Part shown: piece after piece, positions 21,246 through 29,016 of the stretch
Layout of the letters: the number at the start of each line of letters is the position of its first letter
Position numbering within the stretch: the first letter of the stretch is position 1
Source: DASWHK01 sp036398215
Lineage (GTDB): Bacteria > Acidobacteriota > UBA890
Assembly (NCBI GenBank): GCA_036398215.1
Contig: DASWHK010000101.1
Coordinates: 1-39,441, forward strand
Length of the DNA: 39,441 nucleotides
Direction of reading: 5' to 3'
Position numbers and translations under genes: made by a program
Notes under the pieces: generated by a model
What the model was told of the DNA's origin: nothing
The model's database searches: none
What the model saw: the letters and a program-made list of their open reading frames with translations, nothing else

Positions 21246-22589
21246 CTACCGCTCGATGGCGGCCAGCATGTCGGCGTTGGAGTCGTACTTGAACTCGTCG
21301 ACGCCGCGCTCGGCGGCGATCTCGGCCTCCGCCTCCAGCACCTTGGGCAGGTGCTCCTTGACGACCACCGGCTTGTCGAGCGCTGCCAGGCGGTCCTTCA
21401 GCGGCTGGGTGTCGATGGTCTCCGCCGGGCCGGCGCCCTCCAGGTACCGAGCGATCGCCTTGGCCCCGTTGGTGCCGTCCTTGCGCGCGGCGCCGACCAG
21501 CCCCTCGCTGGCCTTGCGCGCCCAGCCGGCCAGGAAGATCTTCGAGAGGTCGCGCTCGCCCTCCGGGTCGGAGGCCTCGTACGAGAGCTCCTCGACCGGA
21601 TAGCGGGGCTCGGGGTTCTTGGCGAACTCGTTCCACTCCATCGGCAGGCCGAACTCCTCGTCGACCTTGTCGCCGATACAGAAGACGACGGTGTCGCAGT
21701 CCATGACCGTGACGTTGCCGGTGCTCCGCGCCTTCAGGTAGCCGTCGACGTCCTCCAGGTAGGTCTCCTCGACCTCGATGCCGGTGCACTTGCGGTCGTC
21801 GCCGACGATCCTCTTGGGCGAAGTGAAAAAACGGAAGTAGAAGCGCGTGTCGCTGACCGGCTCGAGGCCCTTCTCGACGCCGTCGAGAAAGACCGCCTTG
21901 GCGGCGTCGATGTCCTGGCCGACCGCCGCCATCTTCGGCACGCAGCGTGCCCACTCCTCCTTGAAGTCCTGCAGATCGAGGTTCTTGGCGAAGATCTGGT
22001 ACTCCTTGTTGGTGAACTTCGCCTCGGCGGGGCCGCGGCGGGCGATGGCGCAGACCTCCTTGGTGTGCAGGTCGCGCACCGTCCAGTGGGCAATGTCGCA
22101 CATGACGTTGCCGACCCCGACGAGGATCACCTTGTCGCCCATCTTGTAGTCGCGCTCGCTGAACGGCGGCAGGTGGTTGTAGTGGTAGACGAGGTCCTTG
22201 GCGTGATAGACGCCCTCCAGCTCCTCGCCCGGCAGCCCCAGCCACTTGGTGCCCTGCGCCCCGACGGTCACCAGCACCGCCTGGAAGCCGAGGTCGAGGA
22301 GGTCCTGCAGGCTCAGGTCGCCGTTCTCGCCGACGACGACGTTGCCGAAGTACTCGATGTTCGGGGTGTCGAGGATCGAGTTGAACTGCTTGCGCAAGCC
22401 GCCCTTCATCTTCAACTTGTTGTGGAAGATGCCGTACTCGGCCAGGCCGCCGGGCTTGATATCGCGGTTGAAGATGCAGACGTGGGCGCCGTCCTCCGCC
22501 AGCTGGCGGGAGGCGTAGAGCCCGGCCGGGCCGGCGCCGACGACAGCGACGAGGTACTTGGCATCATTCTCGGTGGCAGACAAGAACAT
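21246..22589 (-). CDS. Ferredoxin-NADP reductase-like flavoprotein
   Basis: A 447-residue FAD/NAD(P) oxidoreductase of the adrenodoxin reductase/FprA type. The FAD-binding loop VAVVGAGPAGLYASRQLAED starts at about residue 14, followed by NRDIKPGGLAEYGI, the TVGAQGTKWLGLPGEELEGV region, the second nucleotide-binding loop ILVGVGNVMCDIAHWTVRDL, CIGDKVDEEFGLP and FLAGWARKASEGLVG. It transfers electrons between NADPH and a ferredoxin. No ferredoxin gene is adjacent. GGGAGG directly abuts the ATG at 22589, too close to use, so the TTG six bases further (22583) may be the actual start. It converges on the FKBP gene and is divergent from the MATE gene. Confidence 0.87.
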   Translation of the reverse strand: MFLSATENDAKYLVAVVGAGPAGLYASRQLAEDGAHVCIFNRDIKPGGLAEYGIFHNKLKMKGGLRKQFNSILDTPNIEYFGNVVVGENGDLSLQDLLDLGFQAVLVTVGAQGTKWLGLPGEELEGVYHAKDLVYHYNHLPPFSERDYKMGDKVILVGVGNVMCDIAHWTVRDLHTKEVCAIARRGPAEAKFTNKEYQIFAKNLDLQDFKEEWARCVPKMAAVGQDIDAAKAVFLDGVEKGLEPVSDTRFYFRFFTSPKRIVGDDRKCTGIEVEETYLEDVDGYLKARSTGNVTVMDCDTVVFCIGDKVDEEFGLPMEWNEFAKNPEPRYPVEELSYEASDPEGERDLSKIFLAGWARKASEGLVGAARKDGTNGAKAIARYLEGAGPAETIDTQPLKDRLAALDKPVVVKEHLPKVLEAEAEIAAERGVDEFKYDSNADMLAAIER

Positions 22590-22865
22590 CCTCCCGAATC
22601 GAAGCAGAAGATTGCAGCGCGATAGGCCGGAAACGATGTGCCGCTGGCGGGCGCCGAACGCGACGAGAAAACCCACCCGATTATACTAGGCAGCGGCCGC
22701 GGCGAAAGCTCGCGTTGCCGGCGCCTACGGCCCGCGAGCGGTCTCGCGCTCGCCGCCATGGAACGCTTGCGCGCGGCCTCGCGCGCGGCGCCAGCCGAAG
22801 GTCGCGCCGCCTGCTACCCTCTCGATTTTCCACCTCCTCACCTCTCTTCCTCCCGCGCGAAGCTC

Positions 22866-24437
22866 ATGGGATCCGTGTACGACGAGCCGGGACCCGCTGT
22901 GCCCGAGACCGCCCCGCCCGGCGACCTCTGGCGCGAGCTCCGCGACGCGATGCGGGGCGTCCAGCACGACTACACCCGCGGGCCGGTGGGCCGCGCCGTG
23001 CTGCTGCTGGCGGTCCCGATGGTGATCGAGACCCTCGCCGAGTCGATCTTCGCCGTCGTCGACGTGTTCTTCGTCGCCCGCCTGGGCGCCTGGGCGGCGG
23101 CCACCGTCGGGCTGACCGAGTCGATGCTGACGATCATCTACACGCTGGCGATGGGGCTGTCGATCGGCGTCACCGCGATGGTGGCCCGACGGATCGGCGA
23201 GAAGGACCCCGAGGCGGCGGCGCGCACCGCCGTCCAGGCGATCATCCTCGGGCTCGCGGTGGCGACGGTGGTCGGCCTGCTCGGCGGCATCTACGCCCCG
23301 CAGCTACTGGGGCTGATGGGCGCCGACCCGGTCATCGTCGCGCAGGGCGTCCCGTACACCCGCATCATGCTGGCGGGCAACGCCACGGTGCTGCTGCTCT
23401 TCCTGATCAACGCCGCCTTCCGCGGCGCCGGCGACGCCGCGATCGCCATGCGGGTGCTGTGGATCGCCAACGCCATCAACGTGGTGCTCGACCCGGCGCT
23501 GATCTTCGGCTGGGGGCCGTTCCCCGCCCTCGGCATCCAGGGCGCGGCGATCGCCACCAACATCGGCCGCGGCACCGCGGTGCTCGTGCAGCTCTGGCTG
23601 CTGGCCCGCGCCGGCGGCCGCCTGTCGGTCGCCCGGCGGCACCTGGAGGTCGTCCCGTCGATGATGTGGCGGCTGTGGCGCCTCTCGGCCACCGGCACGT
23701 TCCAGATCTTCGTCAGCGTCGCCAGCTGGATCGGCCTCGTCCGCATCCTCGCCGGCTTCGGCGCCGAGGTGCTGGCCGGCTACACGATCGGCATCCGGCT
23801 GATCATCTTCGCGCTGCTGCCGAGCTGGGGGGTGAGCAACGCGGCCGCCACCATGGTCGGGCAGGCGCTGGGCGCCGGCAAGCCGGAGCGCGCCGAGCGG
23901 GCGGTGTGGATCGCCGGCTTCTACAACATGCTCTGCCTCGGCAGCGTCGGCGTCGTGTTCTGGATCTTCGCGCCGCAGATCGTCGCCTTCTTCGCCGGCG
24001 CCGCGGGCGTCGCCGGGGCGGCGGCGGGCGCCGGGGCCGCCGATGCCGCGGGCGCCGCGGGTGCCGGTGGCGCCACGGCTACCGGTGGCGCCGCCGGAGT
24101 CGCCGGCGCCGCCGCCATCGCGCTGGCCGACGAGACCGCCGCGGTGATCGCCTGGGGCGTCCAATGCCTGCGCATCGTCACCCTCGGCTTCCCGCTGTTC
24201 GCCTACGGCATGGTGCTGACCCAGTCGTTCAACGGCGCCGGCGACGCCTGGACGCCGACCTACATCAACCTGTTTTGCTTCTGGTGCTTCGAGCTACCGG
24301 CCGCCGCCCTCCTGGCCTACACCGCCGGCTGGGGCCCCACCGGCGTGTTCGTCGCCATGACCATCTCCTTCGCCTCGCTAGCCGTCGTCAGCGGCGTCAT
24401 CTTCCGGCGCGGCCGCTGGAAGGAGAAGGTGGTGTAG
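22866..24437 (+). CDS. MATE family efflux transporter
   Basis: A roughly 523-residue multidrug and toxin exporter with about twelve membrane helices. Family features include the opening RAVLLLAVPMVIETLAESIF, VDVFFVARLGAWAAATVGLT, LINAAFRGAGDAAIAMRVLW, and the second-half homologue GVSNAAATMVGQALGAGKPE and SFNGAGDAWTPTYINL. Between helices around residues 376-418 there is an unusual Ala/Gly-only run, with little else, in what should be a short loop. The ATG at 22866 fits the family; an upstream in-frame ATG at 22758 and a TATACT at 22682 leave a longer form possible. No Shine-Dalgarno is obvious. Confidence 0.88.
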   Translation: MGSVYDEPGPAVPETAPPGDLWRELRDAMRGVQHDYTRGPVGRAVLLLAVPMVIETLAESIFAVVDVFFVARLGAWAAATVGLTESMLTIIYTLAMGLSIGVTAMVARRIGEKDPEAAARTAVQAIILGLAVATVVGLLGGIYAPQLLGLMGADPVIVAQGVPYTRIMLAGNATVLLLFLINAAFRGAGDAAIAMRVLWIANAINVVLDPALIFGWGPFPALGIQGAAIATNIGRGTAVLVQLWLLARAGGRLSVARRHLEVVPSMMWRLWRLSATGTFQIFVSVASWIGLVRILAGFGAEVLAGYTIGIRLIIFALLPSWGVSNAAATMVGQALGAGKPERAERAVWIAGFYNMLCLGSVGVVFWIFAPQIVAFFAGAAGVAGAAAGAGAADAAGAAGAGGATATGGAAGVAGAAAIALADETAAVIAWGVQCLRIVTLGFPLFAYGMVLTQSFNGAGDAWTPTYINLFCFWCFELPAAALLAYTAGWGPTGVFVAMTISFASLAVVSGVIFRRGRWKEKVV

Positions 24438-24796
24438 CAGGCCACCTGGCGGTGGTGGGTTGCCGATCAACAGCTGCCCAGGCAGCCGAGAAACCCTAGC
24501 AGCCCGTGGCGAAAGTCGGTTTCAGGACGCAGGCGACCGCGCCACGGACGAAGGCGATCTTTTGCGGAACAAGTGTCGTAGGATGCCAGCGACGCGATGA
24601 ATGGCCGATCCGAGCCCTCCGAGCGGCTGGAGTAGGCACTGTGAGGTCGTCGTCAACGTCGCCGCGGGCGCCTGCAGGCCCTTCGGGGTGCCGGCCCCAT
24701 ACAGGTGGCGGCGCCCTGCGGCGCGCTGCATCCAGTTCCCCGGGAGTGGGGGCACGTTTCTTGGCCATCGGGGTTCATGCTTCCGTGATCATGTAC
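24438..24796. other. Intergenic stretch with REP-like hairpin
   Basis: There is no credible gene. It holds the hairpin at 24504-24547 described separately and ends at the promoter of the next gene. Confidence 0.5.
24504..24547. repeat. REP-like hairpin
   Basis: CCGTGGCG at 24504-24511 and CGCCACGG at 24540-24547 form a perfect eight-base stem around a 28-base loop, preceded by CTAGCAGC. The layout resembles short extragenic palindromes. Only one copy was noticed in the window, so repeat status is inferred. Confidence 0.35.
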
Positions 24797-24825
24797 TTGA
24801 CGCAGGGTCGCGAATTAGCTATCCT
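24797..24825 (+). promoter_or_regulatory. Sigma70-like promoter
   Basis: TTGACG (24797-24802), a 17-base spacer and TATCCT (24820-24825) make the best housekeeping-type promoter seen on this strand. It stands 32 bases before the ATG of the secreted protein gene, which has GGGGGAGGG as ribosome site. Confidence 0.6.
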
Positions 24826-24857
24826 CACGCTAAATTCAGTCTCTTGGGGGAGGGTTC

Positions 24858-25601
24858 ATGAATCGTTATCGATTGGTCGTGCTGCTATATATAGTTGGCA
24901 TCCTTGTGCTCGGAGGTTTTGAAGTCGCGCTTGCTCAGGGTGTCATTCCAGCGAGCGCCGGCACCATTTATGCGTGTTACGTGGATCATCATAACGCTGG
25001 CGAAACTAGCGGTCAGCTGCGAGTCGTAAGCGATCCTACAAAGTGCCGTGCCAACGAAAGGCTGCTGAACTGGAGCCAAGGCCCATCCGGTTCGGTGTTC
25101 GTCCGATGGGGAAATGAAACCGCGCCTCCGGGTACCAGCCTTGTCTATAATGGGTTCGCCTTCAACTCTCACCACACCCACCATGGGGGCAGCACCACTT
25201 TGTGCCTGGCTTCGGCGGAATCCGGGGACCCTTTGGGTCATAACGGAGACCTTCTCTACAGCGCTCAGACTGCGTCTAGTAATTTACCGCCGGGCATTCT
25301 GTCATCGAAAAAGCTCAAATGCGCTGTCGTTTTCGCTGGAGGGCCAACGGTTCTCATGTGGGGCTCATCGCGGGCACCTGAAGGATGGGACGTCGCATAC
25401 GCAGGTTACGCCATGTCTGGACACTTTACGTTCTCTAACCCCGCAGAGCGCATCTGCGTTGATAGTGCGGATTTCGACGGGAGTGTTTCCAGTTCCTCCT
25501 CTGAGTCCATTTATTTCGGGACCAGGTTACACTCGACTTCCGGTCTCGACGCATATCAACCTGGAACAGCTGTGCCATGCGCAGTATTAGTCAAACAATG
25601 A
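24858..25601 (+). CDS. Secreted short-chain-collagen C-domain-like protein
   Basis: A 247-residue exported protein with a signal peptide at residues 1-27 (LLYIVGILVLGG, cleavage near ALAQ). An N-terminal module AGTIYACYVDHHNAGETSGQ then LRVVSDPTKCRANERLLNWS and QGPSG resembles the segment that often precedes bacterial collagen-like repeats, here without the repeats. The rest resembles the C-terminal domain of sponge short-chain collagens: VRWGNETAPPGTSLVYNGFA, GGSTTLCLA, APEGWDVAYAGYAMSG, RICVDSADFDG and VPCAVLVKQ. Several cysteines of that domain are replaced. It is clearly less GC-rich than its surroundings, suggesting transfer. A good promoter and strong ribosome site sit directly upstream. 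Likely a surface or extracellular adhesive; function unknown. Confidence 0.75.
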   Translation: MNRYRLVVLLYIVGILVLGGFEVALAQGVIPASAGTIYACYVDHHNAGETSGQLRVVSDPTKCRANERLLNWSQGPSGSVFVRWGNETAPPGTSLVYNGFAFNSHHTHHGGSTTLCLASAESGDPLGHNGDLLYSAQTASSNLPPGILSSKKLKCAVVFAGGPTVLMWGSSRAPEGWDVAYAGYAMSGHFTFSNPAERICVDSADFDGSVSSSSSESIYFGTRLHSTSGLDAYQPGTAVPCAVLVKQ

Positions 25602-25603
25602 AA

Positions 25604-25677
25604 GACACAACGCTGCGCGGCCGCTACAATAGACTACAGGTCGTTTCCTCACTTCTTTCCGTCGTGCCCGTTGTGTC
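25604..25677. repeat. Nine-base perfect inverted repeat
   Basis: GACACAACG at 25604-25612 and CGTTGTGTC at 25669-25677 bracket 56 bases just after the stop codon of the secreted protein gene. The spacing is like an attC site but the inner arms do not pair and the core boxes are poor. A terminator-like or insertion-scar role is possible. Confidence 0.4.
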
Positions 25678-25719
25678 GTTGTGGTTCACTGCTCGTCGGC
25701 CCTTGCTTCGGCGGTCCGG

Positions 25720-26003
25720 GAGATGTTGGTAGGCGACGGGAAGGCTCCGGAGCTTCGCCGCAGAAGCCGCACGGCTCCGCCTGGTCGAGTTCCTCGAGGG
25801 AGTGGTTCATCGCCGCGGTGTCGATCGTCAGACTGCTCGGTGAGGTCTCTCAACTTCGGATCGGCCCGCGCGCCCATGATGTTCTCGCACAGGCCCGCAT
25901 GCGGGTACTTGCTGAACAGGCCGTTCACGATTGGGCTGGCGCCGACGGAATCCGGAGGCCACGACAATTGCTGGGGGCGGAAACGGTGGTGATCCAGTTC
26001 CAC
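25720..26003 (-). pseudogene. Hypothetical gene, probable frameshift
   Basis: A GTG at 26003, one base after the stop of the preceding membrane protein gene, opens a frame reading MELDHHRFRPQQLSWPPDSV, GASPIVNGLFSKYPHAGLCE, NIMGARADPKLRDLTEQ. Around 25835-25845 the coding character moves to another frame, reading TIDTAAMNHSLEELDQAEPC then GFCGEAPEPSRRLP, with a CGFC pair that could bind zinc. One frame alone does not give a natural protein, so I infer a frameshift or an assembly error. The family is not recognised. The right end of the gene is approximate. Confidence 0.4.
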
Positions 26004-26004
26004 C

Positions 26005-26328
26005 TCAGCGCGAATGACTGGTCGGCTGTGAGGGCCGAGCTTGTTGTTCCTTCTTCGCGTGCATACCGAGATCGAATACAGTCGCGTCCCAGGTGTACCC
26101 GGCGATCAAGGCCTTCTGGAAGGTATCGGGCTGCTCGCCGACAAAGGCCACGATGAGAACCGCCACAACGAGCGAAAACACACCGGTCGCCACGTGCGGT
26201 CGAAACGTTGCCCAGGTGGCGGATTCCCGAAACGTTCTCGGAGGCTTGGGCAAAAACGCCCTGATGAGCGGGAGAACTACGCTGATCGCGATGCCCATGG
26301 CCACGCTTAGATAAATGCCGAACGTCAT
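26005..26328 (-). CDS. Small membrane protein, unknown function
   Basis: A 107-residue protein with two membrane helices (YLSVAMGIAISVVLPLIRAF and ATGVFSLVVAVLIVAFVGEQ) and a hydrophilic tail HAKKEQQARPSQPTSHSR. ATG at 26328 has AGGAGG seven bases upstream, which fixes the start within a longer open frame. The stop is followed after one base by the GTG of the next gene, so the two formed an operon. The segment TFQKALIAGYTWDATV is typical of small bacterial proteins of unknown function I have seen beside transport or stress genes; no name is offered. Confidence 0.7.
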   Translation of the reverse strand: MTFGIYLSVAMGIAISVVLPLIRAFLPKPPRTFRESATWATFRPHVATGVFSLVVAVLIVAFVGEQPDTFQKALIAGYTWDATVFDLGMHAKKEQQARPSQPTSHSR

Positions 26329-26456
26329 TCGTCGCCTCCTTGGCTGTGACCTGCTCCTTCGGCGTGTCTCGAGCCCGAATACCACATCGCCAACGCCTCT
26401 GTATACCGCCCGGAGTGACCCACCCAGAAGAATGCAGCCCTGCGTTGCGCGAGGAT

Positions 26457-26867
26457 TCACTCCTCCTCGAAGCCGCGGCTGATCCGGAAGACGTGTCCGT
26501 CCGGATGGCGAACGTGCATCTCGCGAACGTTCCACGGCATGTCGGTCGGCGGCCATGTGACCTCGATCCCCTGCTCGACGCAGTGCTGATGGACGGCGTC
26601 GACGTCATCGACCCAGATCGACATCCAGACCCCCTTGTCGGCGCCGTCGTCACCCTCCGGGCCGAACGTCGCCGGTAGCGCGCTCCTGCCGCGCCCACCC
26701 TGGCCGTTCTCGCACAGGAAGATCTCGCACGTGCCGGAGCAGACGCCCCCGAAACTCGGCGGATCACCCCAATCCCAGCCCTTCTTCCACCCCAGCTTCT
26801 CGAACCACGCGAAGCTCCGCTGAATGTCCGAGACGTTCAGAATCGGCGTCAATCCCTTGGCGAGCAT
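26457..26867 (-). CDS. VOC (glyoxalase/bleomycin resistance) family protein
   Basis: A 136-residue vicinal-oxygen-chelate protein. The beta-alpha-beta-beta-beta units are visible as LTPILNVSDIQRSFAWFEKL, CEIFLCENGQGG, VWMSIWVDDVDAVHQHCVEQ, and HVRHPDGHVFRISRGFEEE, with the last glutamate/histidine motif in the usual metal-site position. Members range from antibiotic-binding proteins to isomerases, so the role is open. GGAG lies five bases before the ATG. A near-identical copy of its first 21 codons occurs at 27560-27625, in a truncated relative. Confidence 0.88.
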   Translation of the reverse strand: MLAKGLTPILNVSDIQRSFAWFEKLGWKKGWDWGDPPSFGGVCSGTCEIFLCENGQGGRGRSALPATFGPEGDDGADKGVWMSIWVDDVDAVHQHCVEQGIEVTWPPTDMPWNVREMHVRHPDGHVFRISRGFEEE

Positions 26868-26899
26868 GCTTCTCCATCCCTCCCGACTGGGCCAACTCC

Positions 26900-27448
26900 C
26901 TACCAACGAACATTCAGATTGACGGCGGCGCGCCGCCGATTCGGCCATGGCGCTGATATTTGATGACCCACCGATAGCGACATGTTCGGAGCCTCGTACA
27001 GTGTGGTACGCCCGACGACGAGGGCGTCAACGCCGACCCCAATCGCGGTGTAGATGCCGGTCGAGAACAGAACAAGCGCGGCACGCGTGCCGGGACACCC
27101 ACCGCCTGGATCATCCCCGGGGCAGTCGGAAATGCCGCCGGCGACGAGCCCTATCCCAAGACCCACCAGCGCTCCAATGAGCGCCCCGTTGCGCAGCGAG
27201 TCGCCCCGCCTTTGGATTCGCCTGACGTCAGCAGCCTCGAAGCGCAGTTCGGCACCATCGACCAGAAGGTCGAGCGAGTCAGCGTTCAGACGGAGGAACC
27301 TGCCTGAGGTTTCGACTCCCGTATCATCGAGCACGTAGACCGTCGAGAGCCCTGAAGTTGCCAGGCCGGGCCAGCTCTGTTCCGTTTCCTGGGCGCAGAC
27401 AGTGCCAGGGACAAGAACGATGCCGAGAGCGACCATCCATGGTCTCAT
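26900..27448 (-). CDS. Exported protein with glycine-zipper segment
   Basis: A 182-residue protein with a signal peptide (MVALGIVLVPGTVCAQ) and a beta-rich N-terminal part (STVYVLDDTGVETSGRFLRL and LDLLVDGAELRFEAADVRRI), followed by a glycine-zipper membrane segment GALIGALVGLGIGLVAGG and another hydrophobic stretch. A DSLRNGALIGA-type motif is common in uncharacterised proteins of Acidobacteriota and Gemmatimonadota. Two cysteines flank a Gly/Asp-rich loop (CPGDDPGGGCPG) resembling a calcium-binding turn. ATG at 27448 follows AGGAG. It overlaps the stop of the truncated VOC frame by ATGA. Confidence 0.72.
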   Translation of the reverse strand: MRPWMVALGIVLVPGTVCAQETEQSWPGLATSGLSTVYVLDDTGVETSGRFLRLNADSLDLLVDGAELRFEAADVRRIQRRGDSLRNGALIGALVGLGIGLVAGGISDCPGDDPGGGCPGTRAALVLFSTGIYTAIGVGVDALVVGRTTLYEAPNMSLSVGHQISAPWPNRRRAAVNLNVRW

Positions 27449-27660
27449 TTGGGCTCCTCTTGATGAGGATCGCTGGCCACGAGGCAGGGTACGTCCCATC
27501 GCTGGCTCTCACAAGGTCTGGTTTCGTCGACGGTCCCGACCCAGCAATGCCGCGCGGAGCAGCGTCCCAGCTTCTCGAACCAGGCGAAGCTCTCCTGGAT
27601 GTCCGAGACGTTCAGGATCGGCGTCAATCTGTAGTTGTTCGGCTTGTACGATGTGCCCAT
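27445..27660 (-). pseudogene. Truncated VOC protein (partial duplicate)
   Basis: A 71-residue frame starting MGTSYKPNNYRLTPILNVSD and continuing IQESFAWFEKLG, which is a genuine VOC N-terminus and almost identical to residues 5-25 of the gene at 26867. After that it turns into unrelated residues (RCSARHCWVGTVDETRPCES) with no further VOC strands, so the fold cannot form. It appears to be a remnant produced by duplication and deletion. Confidence 0.6.
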
Positions 27661-27667
27661 GGCTCAG

Positions 27668-28318
27668 TCAGCGGGGTCGCGATCCTACGGAACGATACCG
27701 GACGAGCTGGACCAGGAGCAGTCCCCCCGCAGCCGGCAGCGCGAAATCGGTCGTCACGCCGAACAGCACGGCCGCCGAGCCTCCGATGACGCTCCAGAGC
27801 AGCAGGATGGGCGCCAGCGACCAGCGTGGCGGCGTCGACATCATCAGCAGCCCGATCGTGAAGATCGTCGTCGGGCAGGGAACGCCGAAGGTCGGCGTGC
27901 GCGGATAGGGTTGCACGAGCGCCATCGCGAGGAACGGGTAGGCCAGGGCGTAGGCGGCCAGCCCGGCGCCGATCACGCTCCAAGGCGTTCTCTTCCACGC
28001 GTAACGCACGGGACTGGGCCGGGGGCCGGCCCATGCGAGAAGGATCGCTTCGAGCAGGAACATCGCGGCGAAGACGCGGGCCGCGGGGTTGATCGACGCG
28101 AAGAACGCCAGGTGATACGCGATGCCGGCCCAGGCCCAGTGGACGGCCAGGAGAATCGACACGGAACGGTCGATTCGCACGCCGCGCAGCACGAGCGCCA
28201 GCGCGACCAGCGAAGCGACCCAGAGCGCGGCGGCAGCCGGCCACAGCGCGCCGTTGTAGGCGCCGAACACGTCGAGGAACTCGCGCTCCGAGAACGGTAG
28301 CGGCATCGTCTGGTTCAC
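27668..28318 (-). CDS. DUF6064 family membrane protein
   Basis: A 216-residue polytopic protein with about six membrane helices. The opening LPFSEREFLDVFGAYNGALW followed by PAAAALWVASLVALALVLRG and VHWAWAGIAYHLAFFASINP is the pattern I associate with DUF6064. The middle has a short PTFGVPCPTTIFTIGLLM segment, also conserved in that family. The function is unknown. Its ATG overlaps the stop of the SRPBCC gene (ATGA), so the two are co-translated. Confidence 0.8.
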   Translation of the reverse strand: MNQTMPLPFSEREFLDVFGAYNGALWPAAAALWVASLVALALVLRGVRIDRSVSILLAVHWAWAGIAYHLAFFASINPAARVFAAMFLLEAILLAWAGPRPSPVRYAWKRTPWSVIGAGLAAYALAYPFLAMALVQPYPRTPTFGVPCPTTIFTIGLLMMSTPPRWSLAPILLLWSVIGGSAAVLFGVTTDFALPAAGGLLLVQLVRYRSVGSRPR

Positions 28319-28899
28319 GATGACGGCGATCGGCCGCGCTGCGCCCAGCGACGCTCGGCCGAGCGGCGGACCGCCGGCAGGAGCAGCAGCCGGATCGCAA
28401 CGATTCCGAAGCGGGCCCAGCGCCAGTAGCGACGGAATCGCGCCCTGGCTTCGGCGTCGGTGGCGACCACCCGGGTCTCGTGCACGAAGCGCGTGAGGGC
28501 CGGCCCGAGGGCTTCCGCTTCCAGTGTCCAGGCGATCTTGACCTGATTGGGCTCGGGATAGGCGGCGAAGCGGCGGGCGGGGATCGGCGTGAACTCGACC
28601 TCGGCGCGCCAGGGCTGGCAGGCGGCGCCACAGACGATCAGGCGGCCGGGCTCCTCAACCAACGTTCCCCACCCCAGCTCTCGCGTCTCGGCGAGGAGGC
28701 CTTGGCGCCTCCGAGCGGGCTGCGGGGGGACGCGCATCACCTTCTCGCGGAGCCAGAAGATCGCGCGGACGAGGGGCAGCGATTGGAGGTCGAGGTCGGT
28801 CGCGGCCTCCATGACCAGCGCGGCGGGCGCTTCGATTCTCTTTTCGAAGCGCTCGCGGACGTCCGGCCGGGGGATGAAGGCGTCGAGTGGCGAGGCCAA
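28315..28899 (-). CDS. SRPBCC (START-like) family protein
   Basis: A 194-residue protein with a polyketide cyclase/dehydrase-like helix-grip fold. Indicators are the opening FEKRIEAPAALVMEAATDLD, the central strands WGTLVEEPGRLIVCGAACQP, VEFTPIPARRFAAYPEPNQV, and RFVHETRVVATDAEARARFR followed by a long basic helix. It starts at TTG, supported by GGGAGGAGC seven bases upstream. It probably binds a small hydrophobic ligand. It is coupled to the DUF6064 membrane protein, a pairing seen in environmental genomes and suggestive of a joint but unknown function. Confidence 0.75.
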   Translation of the reverse strand: MASPLDAFIPRPDVRERFEKRIEAPAALVMEAATDLDLQSLPLVRAIFWLREKVMRVPPQPARRRQGLLAETRELGWGTLVEEPGRLIVCGAACQPWRAEVEFTPIPARRFAAYPEPNQVKIAWTLEAEALGPALTRFVHETRVVATDAEARARFRRYWRWARFGIVAIRLLLLPAVRRSAERRWAQRGRSPSS

Positions 28900-29016
28900 G
28901 CTGCTCCTCCCTTCGTTCGAAAGGCCGCGACGCTCCGCTTATTGTCGCGCCAGGTCGATCTTGACCTCGTCGAGGTCCACGCCGATCGCTCGACCCGTCG
29001 GACCCGCGGCGCTTCC

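Noticed and set aside
26380..26445. Possible attC-like site between small genes
   Set aside because: GCCAACG and CGTTGCG lie about 60 bases apart, but the inner arms do not pair and the boxes have mismatches.
28939..29012. Minus-strand remnant reading GRAIGVDLDEVKIDLARQ
   Set aside because: Resembles the SAM-binding motif I of methyltransferases, but only about 24 residues remain with a stop on either side; too short to call.
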